Shown here: piece by piece, positions 36,966 to 46,989 of the stretch
How positions within the stretch are numbered: the first letter of the stretch is position 1
Layout of the letters: every line of letters starts with the position of its first letter
DNA from: Salinimonas lutimaris
Lineage (GTDB): Bacteria; Pseudomonadota; Gammaproteobacteria; Enterobacterales; Alteromonadaceae
Direction of reading: 5' to 3'
Length of the DNA: 64,000 nt
Assembly: GCF_005222225.1 (NCBI RefSeq)
Contig: NZ_CP036536.1
Coordinates: 1,326,001-1,390,000, forward strand
The notes under the pieces: model-generated
The model's database searches: none
Seen by the model: only the letters and a program-made list of their open reading frames with translations
What the model was told of the DNA's origin: nothing
Program-made: the position numbers and the translations under genes

Positions 36966-38402
36966 ATGAGTGAACAGATCGAACAGGCGCTATCGAGAAA
37001 ATACGATGCCGGTTTCTATTCTGAAATCGAGTCTGAAACCTTCGAAAATGGCCTGGACGAGTCGGTGATTCGCCGCATCTCTGCCATGAAAAACGAACCT
37101 GAGTGGATGCTGGAATGGCGTTTAAAAGCCTACCGCACCTGGTTAGAAATGGTAGAACCAGAGTGGGCCCATGTCGACTACCCAAAAATTGATTTTCAGG
37201 CAATTTCTTATTACTCCGCGCCCAAAAGCATGAAGGATAAACCAAAGTCATTAGACGAGGTAGACCCTGAATTGCTGCGTACTTACGAAAAGCTGGGCAT
37301 TCCGCTGCACGAACAGGAAATGCTGGCCGGCGTGGCGGTAGATGCAGTTTTTGACTCGGTCTCTGTTGTGACTACCTTCCGCGAAAAGCTGGAAGAAGCG
37401 GGCGTAATTTTCTGTCCGATTTCAGAAGCCGTGCACAAATATCCGGACCTGGTGAAAAAGTATATTGGCTCGGTGGTTCCGCGCAGCGATAACTATTATG
37501 CCGCGCTAAATAGTGCAGTCTTTACCGATGGCTCGTTTGTTTACATTCCTAAAGGCGTTCGCTGCCCGATGGAACTGTCGACCTATTTTCGGATCAACGA
37601 ACAAAATACCGGTCAGTTTGAACGTACCCTGATTGTGGCCGACGAAGGCGCTTATGTCAGCTATCTGGAAGGGTGTACTGCGCCTCAGCGGGACGAAAAC
37701 CAGCTGCATGCTGCGGTAGTTGAACTGGTGGCGATGGATGATGCGCAAATCAAGTATTCCACCGTGCAAAACTGGTATCCGGGTGATGAAAATGGTAAGG
37801 GCGGTATTTATAACTTCGTGACCAAGCGGGGTATTGCTCATACCAATGCGAAAATCTCCTGGACACAGGTTGAAACCGGTTCTGCGGTGACCTGGAAATA
37901 TCCTAGCTGTATTTTGAAAGGCGATAACAGCGTGGGTGAGTTTTATTCAGTAGCGCTGACTCGCGGTCGTCAGCAGGCTGACACCGGCACGAAAATGATT
38001 CACCTGGGCAAAAACACCCGGTCAACCATCATTTCCAAAGGCATTTCAGCCGGCAGAAGTAACAACGCCTATCGGGGGCTGGTCCAGATGGGCCCTAAAG
38101 CCGATGGTGCGCGTAACTTTACCGAGTGCGATTCACTGCTGATTGGTGATCAGTGTGGTGCCCATACATTCCCGTATATCGAAAGCCGCAATCCCACAGC
38201 GATTGTTGAGCATGAGGCAACCACCTCAAAAGTGAGCGATGACCAGTTATTTTTGTGTCAGCAGCGCGGCATGGATCCGGAAAAAGCGGTATCCATGATT
38301 GTTAACGGCTTCTGTAAAGAAGTATTTAAAGAATTACCGATGGAGTTTGCGGTGGAAGCCGGCAAACTGCTCGAAATCAGTCTTGAAGGTTCAGTGGGGT
38401 AA
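36966..38402 (+). CDS. sufB: Fe-S cluster assembly scaffold SufB
   Basis: A 478-residue SufB, the core scaffold of the SufBC2D complex on which clusters are built. Family regions include [37 protein letters not shown], the central beta-helix [43 protein letters not shown], and the C-terminal [32 protein letters not shown]. SufBC2D uses ATP from SufC. It starts a tight sufBCDS run; sufC begins 3 bases after the stop. Confidence 0.97.
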   Translation: MSEQIEQALSRKYDAGFYSEIESETFENGLDESVIRRISAMKNEPEWMLEWRLKAYRTWLEMVEPEWAHVDYPKIDFQAISYYSAPKSMKDKPKSLDEVDPELLRTYEKLGIPLHEQEMLAGVAVDAVFDSVSVVTTFREKLEEAGVIFCPISEAVHKYPDLVKKYIGSVVPRSDNYYAALNSAVFTDGSFVYIPKGVRCPMELSTYFRINEQNTGQFERTLIVADEGAYVSYLEGCTAPQRDENQLHAAVVELVAMDDAQIKYSTVQNWYPGDENGKGGIYNFVTKRGIAHTNAKISWTQVETGSAVTWKYPSCILKGDNSVGEFYSVALTRGRQQADTGTKMIHLGKNTRSTIISKGISAGRSNNAYRGLVQMGPKADGARNFTECDSLLIGDQCGAHTFPYIESRNPTAIVEHEATTSKVSDDQLFLCQQRGMDPEKAVSMIVNGFCKEVFKELPMEFAVEAGKLLEISLEGSVG

Positions 38403-38404
38403 TA

Positions 38405-39166
38405 ATGCTTAAGATTAAAAATTTACATGCTAGCGTAGAAGATAAGGCCATCATTAAAGGTCTTGATCTGGAAATTAATCCGGGTGAAGTGCACGCTATC
38501 ATGGGCCCTAACGGTGCCGGCAAATCTACCCTGGGTTATGTGCTGTCTGGCCGTGATGGCTATGAAGTGTCGGAAGGTCAGGTTGAGCTGGAAGGCAACG
38601 ACTTGCTGGATATGGAAGTAGAAGAGCGCGCCCAGGCGGGTCTGTTCCTGGCGTTCCAGTATCCGGTTGAGATTCCTGGCGTAAGCAACATGGAATTCAT
38701 GAAAGAGTCAGTTAACGCCATTCGTGAACAACAGGGCGAAGAGCTGCTGACCGCTGCTGATTTTCTGAAAAAAGCCAAAGCAGCCTGCAAACAGGTTCAG
38801 TTACCACTGGATTTCCTGAAGCGTGGCGTTAACGAAGGCTTTTCTGGCGGCGAGAAAAAGCGTAACGAAATTATGCAGATGATCCTGCTTGAGCCAAAAC
38901 TGGCGATTCTGGATGAATCTGACTCAGGTCTGGACGTTGATGCCCTGCAGGTGGTTGCCGATGGTGTAAACAGCCAGCGTGACGGCAAGCGCAGCTTTAT
39001 CGTGGTTACCCATTATCAGCGTCTGTTGGACTACATCAAACCTGACTTTGTACATATTCTGGCTGATGGCAAAATCGTGAAAAGCGGTGATGCGTCACTG
39101 GCAATGGAAGTGGAAAAATCAGGTTATTCTTTCCTGGGTAAAAAATACGAGGAGGCAGAAGCATGA
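38405..39166 (+). CDS. sufC: Fe-S assembly ATPase SufC
   Basis: A 253-residue ABC-type ATPase that powers the SufBCD scaffold. The Walker A motif GPNGAGKST is near residue 40, the ABC signature is FSGGEKKRNEIMQM, and Walker B is LAILDESDSGLDVDAL, where the D/E arrangement is specific for SufC. It has no membrane segments and does not act as a transporter. The stop overlaps the sufD start by 4 bases. Confidence 0.97.
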   Translation: MLKIKNLHASVEDKAIIKGLDLEINPGEVHAIMGPNGAGKSTLGYVLSGRDGYEVSEGQVELEGNDLLDMEVEERAQAGLFLAFQYPVEIPGVSNMEFMKESVNAIREQQGEELLTAADFLKKAKAACKQVQLPLDFLKRGVNEGFSGGEKKRNEIMQMILLEPKLAILDESDSGLDVDALQVVADGVNSQRDGKRSFIVVTHYQRLLDYIKPDFVHILADGKIVKSGDASLAMEVEKSGYSFLGKKYEEAEA

Positions 39167-40422
39167 GTCAATGGCTAACTGAGGTCATTGAGAGCGCGTC
39201 TGCAACATCGGATTTTCTGGCTCCGGTGCGTAAAAAGGCGCTGAGCTCTCTGGAGCAGGCTGGCTGGCCCGGTCGTCGTAACGAAGCATGGCGTTTTACA
39301 CCACTGACATCGGTGGAAAAGCGCACGGTTAAGGCAGCCGCCGAGGTGCCAGCGCAAGACGCGCCGGCCATTGATGGCCTGAGTGCTTATGAACTGATTT
39401 TTGTCGATGGTCAGCTGACCAGCGACACCGCACAATTAGACTTGCCAGCGGGCGTAACCGTTGCGGCATTTGATAAACTGGATGCGACTCAGCAGGATGC
39501 GGTGAGCAGCCTGTACGGTCAGGTTAAACCACAGCGTCACGTATTTGGTCTGGTGAATGACGTGGCCTCAGCGCAGGGTATCTTTATTGATATCGCGCCG
39601 GGCATAAAGCTGGATAAAGTGATTCGTGTGACCAACCTGGTAACGCAGGATGTGGATGCACACACCCGTGTGGTTGCCCGTATTGGCGAAGGCGCCTCTG
39701 CGCGTATTTTTGAACATGCCGAAGGCCAGGCCAGCAGTATGTCTACGGCATTTGCCGAATACGCGATTGGCGACAACGCGCATCTGGAGCATTATCGTTT
39801 TGCTATGATGACCGGCGCGGCGAAGCAGGTTGGTGGTTCTCACTTCAAACTGGGCAATGCGTCTACCCTGAATAGCACGGTAGTAGGTTATGGCAGTGAA
39901 TTGTCTCGTCTGGATGTGGATATTATTCATGCCGGTGAGTATGCCGATGCCAAAATGAATGCTGTTTATCTGCTGGCCGAAGGCGAGCTGTTTGACCTGC
40001 ATTCAAACATTGAGCACACCATGCCCAACGGGACGACCGAAGAAAATGCCCGGGGCATAGTGGGAGACCGCGCTCGCGCGGTGTTCAATGGCCGTATTCA
40101 TATTCATCGTGATGCTCAGAAAACACTGGCAGAGCTGAATAACCGTAACCTGTTGCTGTCTCGTCGCGGCCTGATCAATACCAAGCCTGAGCTTGAGATT
40201 TATGCTGACGATGTTAAATGCGCCCACGGTGCCACAGTGGCAGAGATTGATGATGAAGCCTTGTTCTATCTGCTGACCCGCGGTATCCCGCGTAGCAAAG
40301 CACTGGTGATGCTGAACTTCGGCTTTATTCAGGAACTGGTTAATCAGATCCCTGAAACCAGTATTCGTGACTGGTTACTGCCAAAACTCAGCGAGCGCTT
40401 TGCTACCATGGAGGTCAAATGA
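39163..40422 (+). CDS. sufD: Fe-S assembly protein SufD
   Basis: A 419-residue SufD, paralogue of SufB in the SufBC2D scaffold and needed for iron acquisition. It has RRNEAWRFTPLTSVEKRT at the N-terminus, a beta-helix centre (RVVARIGEGASARIFEH), and the C-terminal signature SRRGLINTKPELEIYADDVKCAHGATVAEIDDEALFYLLTRGIP, typical for the SufB/D family. Start and stop overlap the neighbouring genes by 4 bases (ATGA), so translation is coupled. Confidence 0.96.
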   Translation: MSQWLTEVIESASATSDFLAPVRKKALSSLEQAGWPGRRNEAWRFTPLTSVEKRTVKAAAEVPAQDAPAIDGLSAYELIFVDGQLTSDTAQLDLPAGVTVAAFDKLDATQQDAVSSLYGQVKPQRHVFGLVNDVASAQGIFIDIAPGIKLDKVIRVTNLVTQDVDAHTRVVARIGEGASARIFEHAEGQASSMSTAFAEYAIGDNAHLEHYRFAMMTGAAKQVGGSHFKLGNASTLNSTVVGYGSELSRLDVDIIHAGEYADAKMNAVYLLAEGELFDLHSNIEHTMPNGTTEENARGIVGDRARAVFNGRIHIHRDAQKTLAELNNRNLLLSRRGLINTKPELEIYADDVKCAHGATVAEIDDEALFYLLTRGIPRSKALVMLNFGFIQELVNQIPETSIRDWLLPKLSERFATMEVK

Positions 40423-41636
40423 GCCTCGACATTGCGGCCCTGCGCCAGCAATTTCCCATTTTACAGCGTCAGGTAGACGGCAAACCGCTGGTTTACCTGG
40501 ACAATGCCGCGACGACACAAAAGCCGCAGGCGGTGCTGGACGCCATCATGGAGTTCTACACCACCTGTAATGCTAATGTGCATCGTGGTGCGCATAAGCT
40601 GTCTGATGAAGCGACCAGACTCTACGAAGATGCCCGTTCAACGGTGGCCTTGTTTGTGAATGCCAACAGCCGGGAAGAAGTTATCTGGACCAGCGGAACC
40701 ACCGAGGCGATCAATCTGGTGGCCAATGGGTTAGGGCAGCTGCTTAACCCTGGTGATGAGGTAGTGGTGACCGAAATGGAACATCATGCCAACCTGGTTA
40801 CCTGGCAGCAGGCCTGCAAACGAGGTGGTGCGACCCTCAAAGTGGCGCCAATCAAAGAGTCTGGCGAGCTGGATTTTGAAGCTTACTGTACTCTGTTGAA
40901 TAAGAACACCCGGTTTGTGGCGTTTCCGCATGTTTCCAATGCGCTGGGCACGGTGAACCCGATTGCCCAAATGACTGGCAAAGCCAAAGCCGTTGATGCA
41001 CTGGTGCTGGTTGACGGTGCGCAGGGCATTGCCCATGGCGATGTGGATGTGCAGGCTATTGGCTGTGATTTTTATGCCTTTTCCGGCCACAAGGTATTTG
41101 CGCCTACCGGCGTGGGTGCGCTGTGGGGCAAAGCCTCGGTTCTGGCCGACTGGCCGGTTTGGCTGGTTGGCGGAGAGATGATAAGCGATGTGACTTATCA
41201 GGATGCCAGCTGGGGCGCGCTGCCCAATCGTCTGGAAGCCGGTACGCCTAATATTGCTGGTGCGATTGGTCTGGCGGCGGCATTAAACTGGTTTTCCGGG
41301 CTTGATAAAGTGGCGGTACAGACCCATGAAAAAGCGTTGTTAGCCAGTGCTCATGAACAGGCGGCGGCCTTTGAGGGCTTGCGTGTGATTGGCACCGCAC
41401 CGGATAAAATCGGTGTGATGAGCTTTTTGCTGGAGGGCGCACACCCAGCTGATGTGGGCTTTATTCTGGATCGGCAGGGTGTGGCAATTCGCACCGGCGA
41501 TAACTGCGCGCAACCTCTGATGAAACGGCTGGGCATCCCAGGTACAGCCCGGGCGTCGTTTTCTATTTACAACACCCTGGATGAAGTAGATGCCTTATTT
41601 GCTGCGCTGAAAAAAGCGCAGATGATGCTGGCATAA
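40419..41636 (+). CDS. sufS: Cysteine desulfurase SufS
   Basis: A 405-residue class II PLP desulfurase that supplies sulfur to the SUF pathway through SufE. It has VYLDNAATTQKP, NVHRGAHKLSDEATRLYE, the PLP lysine in FYAFSGHKVFAPTGVG, and the active-site cysteine in RTGDNCAQPLM. The locus therefore encodes two desulfurases, IscS and SufS. It starts with a 4-base overlap with sufD and is followed by the A-type carrier 12 bases later. Confidence 0.96.
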   Translation: MSLDIAALRQQFPILQRQVDGKPLVYLDNAATTQKPQAVLDAIMEFYTTCNANVHRGAHKLSDEATRLYEDARSTVALFVNANSREEVIWTSGTTEAINLVANGLGQLLNPGDEVVVTEMEHHANLVTWQQACKRGGATLKVAPIKESGELDFEAYCTLLNKNTRFVAFPHVSNALGTVNPIAQMTGKAKAVDALVLVDGAQGIAHGDVDVQAIGCDFYAFSGHKVFAPTGVGALWGKASVLADWPVWLVGGEMISDVTYQDASWGALPNRLEAGTPNIAGAIGLAAALNWFSGLDKVAVQTHEKALLASAHEQAAAFEGLRVIGTAPDKIGVMSFLLEGAHPADVGFILDRQGVAIRTGDNCAQPLMKRLGIPGTARASFSIYNTLDEVDALFAALKKAQMMLA

Positions 41637-41648
41637 CAGGAGAAACTG

Positions 41649-42005
41649 ATGAGTGTTGAAACTTTTGTTCCCAGTAAAACAGTGGTCACGCTGACTGACA
41701 CAGCGATCACTCACTTTACCAAAAAGCTGGCCAGTGCTGATAAGAGCTGGATTCGCCTGTCGACCAAGGTAAGCGGATGTACCGGTTATGCTTATTTGCT
41801 GGATTTTGCTGATGCACCGCAAGAGGGTGATGAAACGCTGGTAGCCGGGGATAGCGTTAATGTGGCGGTATCTAAAGATGCGGCCGATTTGGTGCGCGGC
41901 ACCGAAATTGACTATGTGACCGAGGGCGTGAACGGCATTATTAAATACAACAACCCGAACGTCGTTGACGAGTGCGGTTGTGGTGAAAGCTTTAATATAG
42001 GTTAA
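41649..42005 (+). CDS. sufA: A-type Fe-S carrier (SufA/IscA family)
   Basis: A 118-residue HesB/IscA-type carrier that accepts Fe-S clusters from the scaffold and passes them to targets. The three conserved cysteines are present, one in KVSGCTGYAYLLDF and two in ECGCGESF near the C-terminus. AGGAGAAACTG precedes the ATG. Its location after sufS and before sufT matches hybrid suf operons; by sequence alone SufA, IscA and ErpA cannot be separated with certainty. Confidence 0.93.
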   Translation: MSVETFVPSKTVVTLTDTAITHFTKKLASADKSWIRLSTKVSGCTGYAYLLDFADAPQEGDETLVAGDSVNVAVSKDAADLVRGTEIDYVTEGVNGIIKYNNPNVVDECGCGESFNIG

Positions 42006-42011
42006 GGGTTA

Positions 42012-42548
42012 ATGCCAGCACAAAAGATGGTGGTCACCGAGCGTGACTGTACAGTACGTCTGGTGCCTGCCGGTGATGTGAAAACACTCCCGGCGGGTGA
42101 ATTTGTCACCATTACCCAGGAACTGGGCGGTAATTTTACGATTACCTGGCGTGGCAATATGTTTCGCATTGACGGCACCGACGCCGATGCTATTGGCCGC
42201 AAGCCTCAGGTCATTGATTTTACAGCGCCTGAAGATGGCAGTATCAGTGAAGATCAGGTATGGGAAGCGCTGGAAACGATCTATGATCCGGAGATTCCGA
42301 TTAACCTGGTGTCGCTGGGGCTGATTTATAAAGTCGCCATTGATGCTGACACCGCTGAGGTTAACATTGATATGACCCTGACTGCGCCTGGCTGCGGTAT
42401 GGGGCCTGTATTGGTAGGGGATGTTGAATACCGGGTAGGTATGGTTCCTAATGTGAAGAAGGTCAATGTTGAACTGGTGTTCGACCCGGCCTGGTCCCGT
42501 GAAATGATGAGTGAAGAAGCGCAGCTGGAAGCTGGTCTGTTTTTCTAG
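42012..42548 (+). CDS. sufT: Fe-S maturation factor SufT (MIP18/DUF59 family)
   Basis: A 178-residue SufT-type protein. The MIP18/DUF59 domain fills the C-terminal half: YDPEIPINLVSLGLIYKV carries the family DPE motif and LTAPGCGMGPVLVGDVE the conserved cysteine. The N-terminal 75 residues (VTERDCTVRLVPAGDVKTLPAGEFVTI) are typical of SufT and absent from plain DUF59 proteins. SufT helps mature Fe-S enzymes under demand. It starts 6 bases after sufA. Confidence 0.92.
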   Translation: MPAQKMVVTERDCTVRLVPAGDVKTLPAGEFVTITQELGGNFTITWRGNMFRIDGTDADAIGRKPQVIDFTAPEDGSISEDQVWEALETIYDPEIPINLVSLGLIYKVAIDADTAEVNIDMTLTAPGCGMGPVLVGDVEYRVGMVPNVKKVNVELVFDPAWSREMMSEEAQLEAGLFF

Positions 42549-42580
42549 CCTTGTGACAAATAGAGTGTAAAAAGAAGATT

Positions 42581-42994
42581 ATGGATTTACCAAGTAGTCA
42601 GGACATCATCGACGATCTGGAATTCTTTGATGACTGGGAGCAGCGCTATCAGTACATTATTGATTTGGGCAAAGCGATTCCGGGTTTAACCGAAGAACAA
42701 AAGCTGCCTGAGCGGCTGGTTAAAGGTTGCCAGAGCTCAGTGTGGATGATGTCACGGGTTGAAAACGACCGCATTCAGTTTGATGTAGACAGTGATGCGG
42801 TGATTGTACAGGGCTTATTGGCACTGGTACTGGCCGCTTACAACAATAAAACGCCAAAAGAAATTCTGGCGTTTGATATTGATGGCTACTTCACTGAACT
42901 GGATTTAGAACGTCACATCAGCCCGACCCGGGGCAACGGGTTACGGGCCATTGTTGGTCAGATCCAGACACTGGCCCGCCATCAGGCTCATTAA
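42581..42994 (+). CDS. sufE: Sulfur acceptor SufE
   Basis: A 137-residue SufE that takes persulfide sulfur from SufS and passes it to SufB. The acceptor cysteine lies in LVKGCQSSVWMM, the family signature, with GLLALVLAAYNNKTPKEILAFD and HISPTRGNGLRAIVGQI downstream. It is the last gene of the iscR-iscS-sufBCDSATE run. No strong terminator was seen in the 176-bp gap before ndk. Confidence 0.95.
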   Translation: MDLPSSQDIIDDLEFFDDWEQRYQYIIDLGKAIPGLTEEQKLPERLVKGCQSSVWMMSRVENDRIQFDVDSDAVIVQGLLALVLAAYNNKTPKEILAFDIDGYFTELDLERHISPTRGNGLRAIVGQIQTLARHQAH

Positions 42995-43100
42995 GCGGTT
43001 AACTGCTATGCTGTCATTCATGTGTCATTAACTCTGTGGTAGCGTAGCGAACTGATTTACGGATATTGACAACTATTTCTGCGCTGGTGCGTATCAGCAC

Positions 43101-43129
43101 TGGTCAAGCCGTTAAGAATTGCCTATAAT
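43101..43129 (+). promoter_or_regulatory. Promoter of ndk
   Basis: TGGTCA (43101-43106), 17 bases, TATAAT (43124-43129). The -10 is a full match. The ndk start is 42 bases downstream. Confidence 0.65.
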
Positions 43130-43170
43130 TCGCGGCCAAAATTTTTAAGACATTATCGGAGAAAAGAAAA

Positions 43171-43602
43171 ATGGCTCTAGAGCGTACTTTTTCGATCGTT
43201 AAGCCTGACGCGGTAGCAAAAAATGTTATCGGCGCAATCTACAACCGCTTTGAAACTGCAGGCCTGCGCATTGTAGCGTCTAAAATGGTTCACCTGAGCA
43301 AAGAACAGGCAGAAGGTTTTTATGCTGAGCATAAAGAGCGTCCTTTCTTTGGCGCCCTGGTAGACTTCATGACGTCTGGCCCGGTAATGGTTCAGGTTTT
43401 GGAAGGTGAAAACGCGATTGCGAAAAACCGTGAAATCATGGGTGCAACTAACCCGGCAGACGCAGCAGCGGGTACTCTGCGTTCTGACTATGCAGCGTCT
43501 ATCGACGAAAACGCAGTACACGGTTCTGATGCGCCAGAATCTGCTGCTCGCGAAATCGCTTACTTCTTCTCTGAAGAGGAAATCTGCCCACGCACTCGTT
43601 AA
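43171..43602 (+). CDS. ndk: Nucleoside diphosphate kinase
   Basis: A 143-residue Ndk that transfers the gamma phosphate of ATP to nucleoside diphosphates through a phosphohistidine. The active-site histidine is in [12 protein letters not shown], and [12 protein letters not shown] and [23 protein letters not shown] are diagnostic. The length is normal. A clear sigma-70 promoter lies upstream and a strong terminator downstream, so it appears to be its own transcription unit. Confidence 0.98.
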   Translation: MALERTFSIVKPDAVAKNVIGAIYNRFETAGLRIVASKMVHLSKEQAEGFYAEHKERPFFGALVDFMTSGPVMVQVLEGENAIAKNREIMGATNPADAAAGTLRSDYAASIDENAVHGSDAPESAAREIAYFFSEEEICPRTR

Positions 43603-43623
43603 TTAAACGTTGCTAAGCAGACT

Positions 43624-43653
43624 AAAAAAGGAGAGCAGATGCTCTCCTTTTTT
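43624..43653 (+). terminator. Terminator of ndk
   Basis: AAAAAAGGAGAGC-AGAT-GCTCTCCTTTTTT, 13-bp stem with T6. A second hairpin, CGCTGCGGT-TTTTT-ACCGCAGCG (43656-43678), follows immediately and may back it up or mark the 5' side of the rlmN promoter. Confidence 0.92.
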
Positions 43654-43690
43654 GTCGCTGCGGTTTTTTACCGCAGCGGTGTTATGCGCT

Positions 43691-43718
43691 TTTACCCGCC
43701 TGTGTGGTGTGGTAAAAT
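43691..43718 (+). promoter_or_regulatory. Candidate promoter of rlmN
   Basis: TTTACC (43691-43696), 16 bases, TAAAAT (43713-43718), about 100 bases before the rlmN start. Both hexamers are moderate matches. Confidence 0.4.
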
Positions 43719-43820
43719 TCGCGACCAATTTTTGAACGATCGTCCCGATGGTCTTGCTATCGCATGTACCGGCGCTCGTGATGCACAGAATTTTTTATTT
43801 AAGGTAAGGTCCGTCGTCTT

Positions 43821-44939
43821 ATGGCTAAAACTAACTTGTTAAATCTCAACCGCGAAGGTTTGCGCGCGTTCTTCAAGGAGATTGACGAAAAACCATTTCG
43901 TGCCGATCAGGTCATGAAGTGGATTTATCACCATGGCGTTAGTGACTTTGCTGAAATGTCTAACATCAATAAGAACCTGCGCGCTAAGCTGGAAGAACAC
44001 TGTGAAGTGAAAGCGCCTGAGATCGCGTATTTTCAGGAAGCCAGCGACGGCACCATTAAGTTTGTACTGGCGCTGGAAGGCGGTCAGGAAGTGGAAAGCG
44101 TGTGGATTCCGGAAACTGACCGGGCTACGCTGTGCGTGTCTTCTCAGGTTGGCTGTGCGCTGGAATGTACATTCTGTTCAACGGCGCAGCAGGGCTTTAA
44201 TCGTAATTTGACGTGCAGTGAGATTATTGGTCAGGTATGGCGGGTAGCCACGTTCCTGGGCTTGTCGAACGACAGCGGCAAACGACCGGTGACCAACGTG
44301 GTCATGATGGGCATGGGCGAGCCCCTGCTGAACCTTAAGCATGTGGTCCCGGCTATGGAAATCATGCTGGATGATTATGGTTTTGGTCTGTCTAAACGCC
44401 GGGTTACTTTAAGCACATCTGGTGTTGTTCCTGCGCTGGACAAGCTGGGTGATATGATTGATGTTGCGCTGGCGATTTCACTGCATGCGCCAAACGATGA
44501 ACTGCGTAACGAAATTGTGCCCATCAACAAAAAGTACAATATCGAAGAATTCCTGGCCGGTGTACGCCGCTATCTGGGTAAATCAAAGGCGAATCAGGGC
44601 CGGGTGACGATAGAGTACGTGATGCTTTCGCACATCAACGATAGCACTGAGCAGGCGCATGAGCTGGCCAAGGTGCTTAAAGATACGCCAAGCAAAATTA
44701 ACCTGATCCCGTTTAACCCGTATCCGGGCTCACCGTATACCTGTTCGTCTAACTCCCGGATGGATCGCTTTGCCAAGGTACTGATGGAATATGGCTTTAC
44801 CGTGGTGGTACGTAAAACCCGTGGTGACGATATTGACGCCGCCTGTGGCCAGCTGGTCGGGGATGTGGCCGATCGGACTAAGCGGATGCTGAAAAAACAG
44901 CTGAAAGGCGAGCAAATATCGGTAAAAATAGCGCAGTAA
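43821..44939 (+). CDS. rlmN: Dual-specificity rRNA/tRNA methyltransferase RlmN
   Basis: A 372-residue radical-SAM enzyme that methylates C2 of adenosine 2503 in 23S rRNA and of adenosine 37 in some tRNAs. The radical-SAM cluster cysteines are in [19 protein letters not shown] (CxxxCxxC), with [13 protein letters not shown] and [14 protein letters not shown] following. The C-terminal methyl-accepting cysteine region is [10 protein letters not shown]. It begins the conserved rlmN-pilW-rodZ-ispG-hisS block; a leading sigma-70 promoter is possible. Confidence 0.97.
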   Translation: MAKTNLLNLNREGLRAFFKEIDEKPFRADQVMKWIYHHGVSDFAEMSNINKNLRAKLEEHCEVKAPEIAYFQEASDGTIKFVLALEGGQEVESVWIPETDRATLCVSSQVGCALECTFCSTAQQGFNRNLTCSEIIGQVWRVATFLGLSNDSGKRPVTNVVMMGMGEPLLNLKHVVPAMEIMLDDYGFGLSKRRVTLSTSGVVPALDKLGDMIDVALAISLHAPNDELRNEIVPINKKYNIEEFLAGVRRYLGKSKANQGRVTIEYVMLSHINDSTEQAHELAKVLKDTPSKINLIPFNPYPGSPYTCSSNSRMDRFAKVLMEYGFTVVVRKTRGDDIDAACGQLVGDVADRTKRMLKKQLKGEQISVKIAQ

Positions 44940-44965
44940 TCTGAACTATAGGGAGGTAGCAGTGG

Positions 44966-46009
44966 ATGCGTAGGATACTTATCGCATGTGTGTTGGTGCT
45001 CAGTGGCTGTGTCAGCCAGTCACAGCCGGGCTTGCTCAGCGACGACTTTGATACTGAGCAGGCCGCGAAAACCCGGGTCTCGCTGGGGCTGACTTACCTA
45101 AAAAATGGTAAGTATTCCCAGGCCAAGGAAAACCTCGACACTGCTATTGACTTTGCTCCGCGCCTGGCCGATGCCCATTATGCTATGGCGTACTATTATC
45201 AGCAGGTGGAAGAAGATGCCCGCGCCCGCGAGTATTACACCAGTGCGCTGGACCTGGCCCCTGACGATGCTGATATCGCCAACAGTTATGGGGCGTACCT
45301 GTGCGAGCAGGGCGATTTTGCGACAGCATTTAATTATTTTGATCAGGCCGTCTCAAACCAGCGTTATGCCAATACCGTACTGACCTATGAAAATATGGGG
45401 CTGTGTGCTCAGAAACAGGGTAATCATCAACAGGCTATCGATTATTTTCGTAGCGCCCTGAACCATCAGCCTTCGCGAACCCGCACCATGCTGTTGCTGA
45501 CCGAGGAATATATCGCCACCGGCAACTGGGATGAAGCGCAGAAGCGGCTGGACCGTTATCGCCGGATGGGGCGGGTAACCCCTGAGTCTATCTGGCTGGC
45601 TGTACGTATTGCCGATGGGAAGAAAGATCTGGAAGGCCGGCAGCAGTACGGTGAAATGCTAAAGACGCTGTATCCTGACAGTGCTCAGGCCAAAGCCTAC
45701 GAAAAACAGTTCGGTACGCTGCCTGATATTACCCGTACCACAAAAGAATCAGTATCAGGCACCACTCATTCATTAACAGCGATGCTGGCAGAATCTAATC
45801 GCTCACAAAGCGTGCAGGGCAATGAAAAACGACGTCAAACGACTGAAAATAGTCGCGTTCACATTGTTCGCAAGCATGAGAACCTGTACCGTATCTCGGT
45901 TAAATACAACATTAAATTGAGCAGCCTTGAAGCCTGGAATCCGCATCTGGATACCTCTTCGTTAGAAGTGGATGACCAGCTTTGGCTTGTTCCTCCTGAG
46001 CAAAGATAA
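44966..46009 (+). CDS. pilW: PilW/PilF-type TPR lipoprotein with C-terminal LysM domain
   Basis: A 347-residue lipoprotein. MRRILIACVLVLSGC is a signal with lipobox LSGC. The middle (about 35-240) consists of TPR repeats (YLKNGKYSQAKENLDTAIDFAPRLADAHYAMAYYY and onwards), as in PilW/PilF, the pilotin that helps PilQ secretin reach the outer membrane. Unlike usual pilotins of about 250 residues, it continues through a Ser/Thr/Gln-rich linker to a LysM-like domain at about 295-345 (HIVRKHENLYRISVKYNIKLSSLEAWNPH). LysM would bind peptidoglycan. GGGAGG is 9 bases ahead of the ATG. Confidence 0.88.
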   Translation: MRRILIACVLVLSGCVSQSQPGLLSDDFDTEQAAKTRVSLGLTYLKNGKYSQAKENLDTAIDFAPRLADAHYAMAYYYQQVEEDARAREYYTSALDLAPDDADIANSYGAYLCEQGDFATAFNYFDQAVSNQRYANTVLTYENMGLCAQKQGNHQQAIDYFRSALNHQPSRTRTMLLLTEEYIATGNWDEAQKRLDRYRRMGRVTPESIWLAVRIADGKKDLEGRQQYGEMLKTLYPDSAQAKAYEKQFGTLPDITRTTKESVSGTTHSLTAMLAESNRSQSVQGNEKRRQTTENSRVHIVRKHENLYRISVKYNIKLSSLEAWNPHLDTSSLEVDDQLWLVPPEQR

Positions 46010-46024
46010 TTACTAGGTAGTTGA

Positions 46025-46987
46025 ATGAAACCAGAAGACCTAACGGACACATCAGCGGCACAACAATTCGATCAGGATGCATCCTATCAGGAGTCGCTGT
46101 CTGGCCCTGGTGCCCTGTTAAAACGCGCCCGCGAACAACAGGGCCTGACCCAGAATGATGTGGCCAGTAAGATTTATGTTAAGCCTGCCACCGTTGAAGC
46201 CCTGGAACAGGATAAAATCGACGGGACAATGTCGGTCACTTTCACCAAAGGTTATGTGCGCAATTACGCCAAACTGCTGGGGCTTGATCATGTTATGATT
46301 ATCGAGGAGTTTGACCGTATTCATTCAACTCCTAAGTCATCTGCCCAGCTGCAGAGCTTTTCTCAAAGAGTGGCCAAACAGGCTCATGATGATCGCTGGA
46401 TGATGGTCACCTGGGTTATCCTGTTTTTGATCATTGCCGGTGTGGTTGCCTGGTGGTATCAGCAGGACGACAGCGCCGCTGACGATGAGGACACCGTGAT
46501 TGTTCAGCAAGCCAGTGAACGGGGGGCTGCTCAGGATACTCAGGATGTGGCCGAAGATGCCATGCGCATTGCCCGCAATGCGGCCTCCGGCGCCGCGCAG
46601 AAAGCCGCTGAAACCGTGAGTAACGTAACCGGTAACGATACTGCGCAAAATAATGATGCAACAACGACCAGTGTTCAGACTGACAGCGCGGTGACAGAGG
46701 CGCCGTCAGAGGCCAGTGAGCAAAGCCAGTCAGGCTCTTCGCCGGTGGCCATGGCCTTCACTTTTGGGGAAGATTGCTGGGTTAGTATTACTGATTCCAC
46801 GGGTGAACAGCTTGCCCATGGTACAAAACGTGCGGGCCGCACCATGCAGGTGACAGGCCAGCCACCGATTAAAGTGACGCTGGGCGCGCCGGATCAGGTT
46901 GCCGTGACCTATGCAGGGCAAACGGTTGATATTTCAAAATATCAGAATGGCCGTACCGCGCGCTTTACCTTACCGATGCAGGAATAA
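46025..46987 (+). CDS. rodZ: RodZ-like cytoskeletal membrane protein
   Basis: A 320-residue RodZ. An N-terminal helix-turn-helix domain (about 28-105, [34 protein letters not shown]) contacts MreB and helps set cell shape. A single transmembrane helix lies at about 123-143 ([20 protein letters not shown]), followed by an acidic/Gln/Ala-rich periplasmic linker and a C-terminal DUF4115 beta domain (about 235-318, [25 protein letters not shown]). It starts 16 bases after pilW and ispG follows 3 bases after its stop. Confidence 0.93.
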   Translation: MKPEDLTDTSAAQQFDQDASYQESLSGPGALLKRAREQQGLTQNDVASKIYVKPATVEALEQDKIDGTMSVTFTKGYVRNYAKLLGLDHVMIIEEFDRIHSTPKSSAQLQSFSQRVAKQAHDDRWMMVTWVILFLIIAGVVAWWYQQDDSAADDEDTVIVQQASERGAAQDTQDVAEDAMRIARNAASGAAQKAAETVSNVTGNDTAQNNDATTTSVQTDSAVTEAPSEASEQSQSGSSPVAMAFTFGEDCWVSITDSTGEQLAHGTKRAGRTMQVTGQPPIKVTLGAPDQVAVTYAGQTVDISKYQNGRTARFTLPMQE

Positions 46988-46989
46988 AC

